28,377 bases of DNA from DATGQT01 sp033720695 (lineage in GTDB: Bacteria > Bacteroidota > Rhodothermia > Rhodothermales > Rubricoccaceae), in the NCBI GenBank assembly GCA_033720695.1, contig JAWWCA010000012.1, forward strand, positions 1 through 28,377, read 5' to 3'. Every line of letters begins with the position of its first letter. Within the stretch, counting starts at the first letter, position 1. The notes below the pieces were generated by a model. That model worked only from the letters and a program-made list of their open reading frames with translations, made no database searches and was not told the origin of the DNA. Shown here piece by piece: positions 24,903-28,377 of the stretch. Position numbers and translations under genes: made by a program.

Positions 24903-24955
24903 CGATTCTCGTCTGTGTTCTCAAGGAGAAGGGGGCCGCTGAGACCGGCCGCTCG

Positions 24956-25546
24956 CTACCGTATCGTCACCCGGTCGGGAACAATAAATGCTTCCGGAAA
25001 CCGCTCGCGGACGAACGACAGCGCCCGTTCGGCCTCGTCCCGGAACTCGAAGCCGCCGAGCCGGACGCGGTAGTACGGTCGCTGGTAGGCGACCTCGGCG
25101 GACAGGTCGTCCGGCGCCCCGGCCGTGCCGCGGACGTCGCGCCACCAAGCAGCGGCCTCGGCGCGGACCGCCACGGCGGCGTCCCGGCTGTCGGAGGAGA
25201 AGACCTGGACCCGGAAGCCGTCCACGACGCGCTCGCCGCTCTGACCGGGCACGGCCACGCGCCCCTCCATCAACCGAGGGGGCACGTCGTGGTCGGCCGT
25301 CGAGGAGGGGGCCTGGGGGGCCGCGTCGTAGCCGCCCGGGTCGAAGGTCTCGTACTCCGGGTACGACGCCCGGTCGGGCGGAGGATCGGGCGGCCCGGCA
25401 GGCCCCTCCGGCCCAGAGGGTCCCGAGCAGGCGCCGACGAGGAGCCCTGCGAGCAGCACGACCCAACGGGAACGGACGGCCGCAATCGGGGACAGGCGGC
25501 ACCCTGCGCCCGTGTGGTTCCTACTCAAAGACCCGGTCCGCCTCAT
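24956..25546 (-). CDS. SPOR-domain lipoprotein
   Basis: This 196-aa exported lipoprotein has a lipobox LVGAC (acyl-accepting Cys40) after an unusually long n-region of about 27 residues; no better in-frame start codon was found. A Pro/Gly-rich linker (about 41-105) leads to a C-terminal SPOR domain (about 108-190). That domain shows FRVQVFSSDSRDAAVAVR and YYRVRLGGFEFRDEAERA, the two RNP-like beta-alpha units. SPOR domains bind septal peptidoglycan lacking stem peptides, so a cell-division or envelope role is likely. It lies 12 bp after deoC and 53 bp before the methyltransferase gene, on the same strand. Confidence 0.87.
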   Translation of the reverse strand: MRRTGSLSRNHTGAGCRLSPIAAVRSRWVVLLAGLLVGACSGPSGPEGPAGPPDPPPDRASYPEYETFDPGGYDAAPQAPSSTADHDVPPRLMEGRVAVPGQSGERVVDGFRVQVFSSDSRDAAVAVRAEAAAWWRDVRGTAGAPDDLSAEVAYQRPYYRVRLGGFEFRDEAERALSFVRERFPEAFIVPDRVTIR

Positions 25547-25558
25547 GCTGGGGAATGG

Positions 25559-26416
25559 CTAGTAGCTCGCCTCGGAGGTGAGGCCTTTCAAGATAGCCAC
25601 CGAGGCGCTGGCCCCGAGCCGCGTGGCGCCGTGCTCGACCATCTCGGCCGCGTCCTCGGCCGAGCGGATGCCGCCGGAGGCCTTCACCCCCATCCGATCT
25701 CCGACGACCCGCCGCATGAGGGCGATGTCCTCCGGTTTGGCCCCGTGGGCCGCGAAACCGGTGGAGGTCTTGACGAAGTCGGCCCCGGCGTTCTGGGCGA
25801 GGACACAGGCGATCACCTTTTCCTCGTCTGTCAGGAGCGCGGTCTCGAGGATCACCTTGACGATGCACCCACCGGCGGCCTCGACGACGGCCTGGATGTC
25901 GGCCTCGACCTCGTCATAGCGCCGGCTCTTGAGCCGGCCGATGCCGAGGACCATGTCGATCTCCTCGGCCCCATCGCGCACGGCCACGGTGGTTTCGAAG
26001 GCCTTCACGGGCGTGCGCTGCGCCCCGTGTGGGAAGCCGACCACGGTGCAGACGCGGGAGGTGGCGCCGGCCAGCGCCTCGGCCGCGAGGGGGACCCAGA
26101 CCGGGCTCACGCACACGCTCGCGAAGCAGTGCTGACGCGCCTCGTCGCACAACGCGAGGACGTCGGCGTCGGTGGATTCCGGCTTGAGGAGGGTGTGGTC
26201 GATGAGGCGGGCCAGCGGCGGCGCGAGGAGGCACGCGTTGACGGCCCGGGGGTCGGTCGCCGACCGGTCGGCCCGCACACCGAGCCGCCGGGCGCCGGCT
26301 CCAACGAGGCGCTCCAGGCCCCCGACGTGCTCGGGGGGGCACCCCCCCCCATCCCCGCCCCGCCCGAACTCCCGGGCAAGCGCCGTGTCTAGCGACTGTC
26401 GGTCCTGGGGCGTCAC
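25559..26416 (-). CDS. deoC: Deoxyribose-phosphate aldolase
   Basis: This 285-aa enzyme cleaves 2-deoxyribose-5-phosphate to glyceraldehyde-3-phosphate and acetaldehyde in deoxynucleoside breakdown. The catalytic domain starts at ARLIDHTLLKPEST (about residue 69). It continues with VCVSPVWVPLA, CTVVGFPHG and the strand EEIDMVLGIGRL. It has the Schiff-base lysine in FVKTSTGF (Lys216) and a second conserved Lys in VKASGGIRS. The start is a GTG at 26416, just 3 bp after the response-regulator stop, suggesting coupling. An N-terminal extension of about 65 residues is longer than in typical DeoC (about 220-260 aa) and contains the G9/C7 tract described separately. No other deo genes are present. 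Confidence 0.93.
   Translation of the reverse strand: MTPQDRQSLDTALAREFGRGGDGGGCPPEHVGGLERLVGAGARRLGVRADRSATDPRAVNACLLAPPLARLIDHTLLKPESTDADVLALCDEARQHCFASVCVSPVWVPLAAEALAGATSRVCTVVGFPHGAQRTPVKAFETTVAVRDGAEEIDMVLGIGRLKSRRYDEVEADIQAVVEAAGGCIVKVILETALLTDEEKVIACVLAQNAGADFVKTSTGFAAHGAKPEDIALMRRVVGDRMGVKASGGIRSAEDAAEMVEHGATRLGASASVAILKGLTSEASY
26333..26350 (-). repeat. Homopolymer pair (G7 and C9) within the deoC 5' region
   Basis: On the plus strand seven Gs (26333-26339), CA, then nine Cs (26342-26350) occur inside the deoC N-terminal extension; the coding strand reads nine Gs. The runs form a near-palindrome and are a plausible slippage hotspot or sequencing-error site. Confidence 0.85.
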
Positions 26417-26419
26417 GGG

Positions 26420-27811
26420 TCAGGAGGTCATCTCCTCGACCTCCTCGTCGAGGTTGTACTTCTTCCGCTTCTCCCAGAGCGTCTTCTTCGAGATGCCGAG
26501 GATGCGCGACGCCTCGGCGTAGGACACCTTCCGGGTGGCGAGGATGTGCTTGATGTACTCGTATTCGAGCGTTTCGAGGCTGCCACCGGAGCGGAACCGG
26601 AAGTAGCCGTCGGCGCTCTCGGGCTCGAGCCCCTCCGCCTGGAGGAGGACGAGGTCGGAGGCCTGGAGGACAGCGGTCTGGGCGAAGATGAGGGCCCGCT
26701 CCAGCACGTTGCGGAGCTCGCGGACGTTGCCGGGCCAGTCGTGTGCGAGCAGCTTCTCCTCGGCCCCCTCGGTGAAGCCCTCGAACGGCTTGTTGAACTC
26801 CGCGGCGTAGCTCTCGGCTGCGGCCCGCGCGATCTCCAGCAGGTCTCGCCCCATCTGCCGCAGCGCCGGCAGCCGGATCGAGACCACGTTGATGCGGAAG
26901 AAGAGGTCTTTGCGGAACGCCTTCTCGGCGATCTTCTCCTCGAGCGCGGCATTCGTGGCGCAGAGGATCCGCGTCGTGACCTTGAGGTCGTCCACGCCCC
27001 CGAGGCGGCGGAACGTCCGGCTCTCCAGGAACGAGAGGAGCTTGGCCTGGAGCGGCACGCTCATCGAGTCGATCTCGTCGAGGAAGAGGGTGCCGCCGTC
27101 GGCGATTTCGAGGAGACCGGGCTTCGAGGCGCGGGCGTCGGTGAAGGCGCCCTTCTCGTAGCCGAACAGCTCGCTCTCGAGGAGGTTGTCCGGGAGCGCG
27201 GCGCAGTTGATCTCGACGAACCGGCCGCCGCTCCACCGCGAGGTGTAGTGGATGGTCTGGGCGACGAGGTTCTTGCCCGTGCCGGTCTCGCCGCGGATGA
27301 GGACGATCGTGTTGGGGATGTCCTTCAGCGTCTCGATCGTGTCCCGCACCTCCTGGATCTCGTCGCTCGTGCCGATGATCCGCGCGAGGGAGTGCTTCTG
27401 CTTCCGCTCCTGCTTGATCTCCTGGAGCTCCCGCTTGTCGGAGTAGAGGTCGAGCGCCTTGCCGAGGAGCGTCCGCATCTCCTCCAGGTTGACGGGCTTC
27501 TGGAGGTAGTGGAAGGCGCCGAGCCGCATGGCCTCGACGGCCGTCTGCACCGACGAGTGCGCCGTCATGATGATGACGGGCAGCGTGAGGTCGCGGCTGC
27601 GCACCTCCTCGATGAGCTGGATGCCGGAGATCTCCGGCATCATGAGGTCAGTGAGGATGAGGTCCGGGACGTCGCCGTCGTCGAGGTGCTCGATGAGCTC
27701 GGGCGCGCTCGTGTAGGAGCGGGCGGCGTACCCGTCGCGCTGGAGGACCGTTGCGAAGAGCTCCCCGATCTTGGGGTCGTCGTCAACGATGAAGATGCGC
27801 TTCTGACTCAT
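26420..27811 (-). CDS. Sigma54-type response regulator (NtrC family)
   Basis: This 463-aa transcription activator has three domains. The receiver domain (1-125) has acidic DDD at 10-12, phosphoacceptor Asp55 (LTDLMMPEISG) and a conserved Lys near 105. The AAA+ domain (about 145-380) has Walker A GETGTGKN near 174-181, Walker B GGTLFLDEID, and a sigma54-contact loop that reads GAFTDA in place of the classical GAFTGA. A Fis-type helix-turn-helix (about 430-460) has SYAEASRILGISKKTLWEKR. ATG 27811 is chosen because MSQKRIFIVDDD is the usual start; the open frame reaches 27883. A TAGCTTCG element lies 45 bp upstream. No histidine kinase partner and no -24/-12 promoter was recognised. deoC follows 3 bp later. 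Confidence 0.94.
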   Translation of the reverse strand: MSQKRIFIVDDDPKIGELFATVLQRDGYAARSYTSAPELIEHLDDGDVPDLILTDLMMPEISGIQLIEEVRSRDLTLPVIIMTAHSSVQTAVEAMRLGAFHYLQKPVNLEEMRTLLGKALDLYSDKRELQEIKQERKQKHSLARIIGTSDEIQEVRDTIETLKDIPNTIVLIRGETGTGKNLVAQTIHYTSRWSGGRFVEINCAALPDNLLESELFGYEKGAFTDARASKPGLLEIADGGTLFLDEIDSMSVPLQAKLLSFLESRTFRRLGGVDDLKVTTRILCATNAALEEKIAEKAFRKDLFFRINVVSIRLPALRQMGRDLLEIARAAAESYAAEFNKPFEGFTEGAEEKLLAHDWPGNVRELRNVLERALIFAQTAVLQASDLVLLQAEGLEPESADGYFRFRSGGSLETLEYEYIKHILATRKVSYAEASRILGISKKTLWEKRKKYNLDEEVEEMTS

Positions 27812-27855
27812 GGGCGGGGGGAACGGCAGGTCGCGAAGGCGGTGGAGACCACGCC

Positions 27856-27863
27856 CGAAGCTA
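27856..27863 (-). promoter_or_regulatory. Candidate -7 element for the response-regulator gene
   Basis: On the minus strand TAGCTTCG (one base off TAnnTTTG) lies 44 bp before ATG 27811, inside the 87-bp gap after the lipid-kinase gene. Transcription of the regulator, deoC and SPOR genes may begin here. Confidence 0.45.
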
Positions 27864-27898
27864 CGAAACGTCCAGGGCCTCAACCCCCCGCCGCGTGC

Positions 27899-28377
27899 TC
27901 AATCCTGACGAAGGTGGGGGGCGAGGACCCGGAGGGCTCCCGGCAAGATCGCCACGTCGAGGAGGCGGGCCTGACCGGTGAGCGCCTCGCCGTCGACCTG
28001 GACGGGCAAGGGGGCCGCCGAGCGGACGGTCACCCGCCGCGCGCGGCGGATCGTGACCTCCGGCGCGTGGACATGCGCGCCGGTGAACGCCGTCGGGAGC
28101 AGCTTGACGATCCGCCGACGCGAGGCGTGGCGGATGAGGCAGAGGTCGAGGAGGCCGTCGTCCACCCGGGCCGCGGGCGTCAGGAAGAACCCGCCGCCCA
28201 CGGAGAACCCGTTGCCGATTTCGAGGAGGAGGAAGCGCCCATCGTGGAGCCGATCGAGGGTCTCCCCCGAGCCGCGCTGTGATGAGTCCGCGTCGGCCTC
28301 GGCCGGGACAGCGACCGCCTCGGGCGCCGGCTCCTCTCCCGCGAGCGCCACCTCCACCTCGGGCTGGTGCCAGGACC
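27899..28377 (-). CDS. YegS/diacylglycerol-kinase-like lipid kinase, N-terminus cut off
   Basis: The frame is open across the right edge of the window; only the C-terminal 159 codons are visible. They show the beta-sandwich domain of the YegS/DagK family, which phosphorylates diacylglycerol or related lipids. LLLEIGNGFSVGGGFFLTPAARVDDGLLDLCLI corresponds to the family's typical GNGR..GGG..P.A...DG.LD segment (shown here only as a description of positions about 28210-28130). The late PVQVDGEAL is the conserved DGE motif. An acidic Ala/Glu/Pro insert lies at about 28350-28270. The catalytic GGDGT loop is outside the window, so activity cannot be judged. It lies upstream of the response-regulator gene on the same strand. 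Confidence 0.85.
   Translation of the reverse strand, partial: SWHQPEVEVALAGEEPAPEAVAVPAEADADSSQRGSGETLDRLHDGRFLLLEIGNGFSVGGGFFLTPAARVDDGLLDLCLIRHASRRRIVKLLPTAFTGAHVHAPEVTIRRARRVTVRSAAPLPVQVDGEALTGQARLLDVAILPGALRVLAPHLRQD

Noticed and set aside
26546..28282. 578-aa plus-strand frame opposite the response regulator and lipid kinase
   Set aside because: It spans two real minus-strand genes and their promoter and has no recognisable domain.

Overview
The window is a GC-rich bacterial chromosome segment with tightly packed genes on both strands. No rRNA, tRNA, CRISPR array or insertion sequence was found. Several features suggest a high-GC Bacteroidota/Rhodothermota-type organism of the Rhodothermales kind. 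Start codons lack Shine-Dalgarno sequences, and several genes are preceded by TAnnTTTG-like -7 elements (TAAGTTTG, TAGCTTTC, TAGCTTCG). The gene set also fits: M16 peptidase, SPOR lipoprotein, polyphosphate glucokinase, and a FG-GAP-like secreted protein. The taxonomic placement is an inference from these signals, not a database match.

Left part (1-7017). A truncated secreted FG-GAP-like repeat protein lies on the minus strand. A queuosine-precursor transporter and an unrecognised 167-aa protein follow on the plus strand. Next comes the most interesting locus, a minus-strand four-gene operon read from 6650 down to 1930. It encodes a small secreted beta-rich subunit, a second small secreted beta-rich protein, a two-domain periplasmic chaperone-like protein, and a 957-aa usher-like outer-membrane protein. 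The order and protein types match a chaperone-usher pilus locus, but none of the four resembles classical Fim/Pap proteins closely. I read it as a divergent or undescribed surface-fibre assembly system. A GC-rich hairpin after the first gene could set subunit stoichiometry.

Middle part (7018-16450). Plus-strand genes encode a TerB-like protein and a rhodanese. YihY/BrkB is on the minus strand. An Smr-domain protein overlaps a class-I glutamine-amidotransferase-like hydrolase by 4 bp, and a membrane-anchored lytic-transglycosylase-like protein follows. Polyphosphate kinase (ppk1) and primase (dnaG) lie on the minus strand.

Right part (16449-28377). A two-domain secreted M16 zinc peptidase is divergent from a redox cluster. 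That cluster holds an alpha/beta-hydrolase-OsmC fusion followed by the ergothioneine genes egtB and egtD, which overlap by one base. Polyphosphate glucokinase (ppgK) comes next, so polyphosphate synthesis and one route of its use are both in the window. The minus strand then carries a SAM methyltransferase, a SPOR lipoprotein, deoC with an unusual G9 tract in its 5' extension, a sigma54-type response regulator, and the C-terminal part of a YegS-like lipid kinase cut by the window edge.

Starts were generally chosen at the ATG giving the family-typical N-terminus. Many of these ATGs are preceded by a C-rich, G-poor tract. Many long opposite-strand frames exist because of the high GC content and were rejected as shadows.
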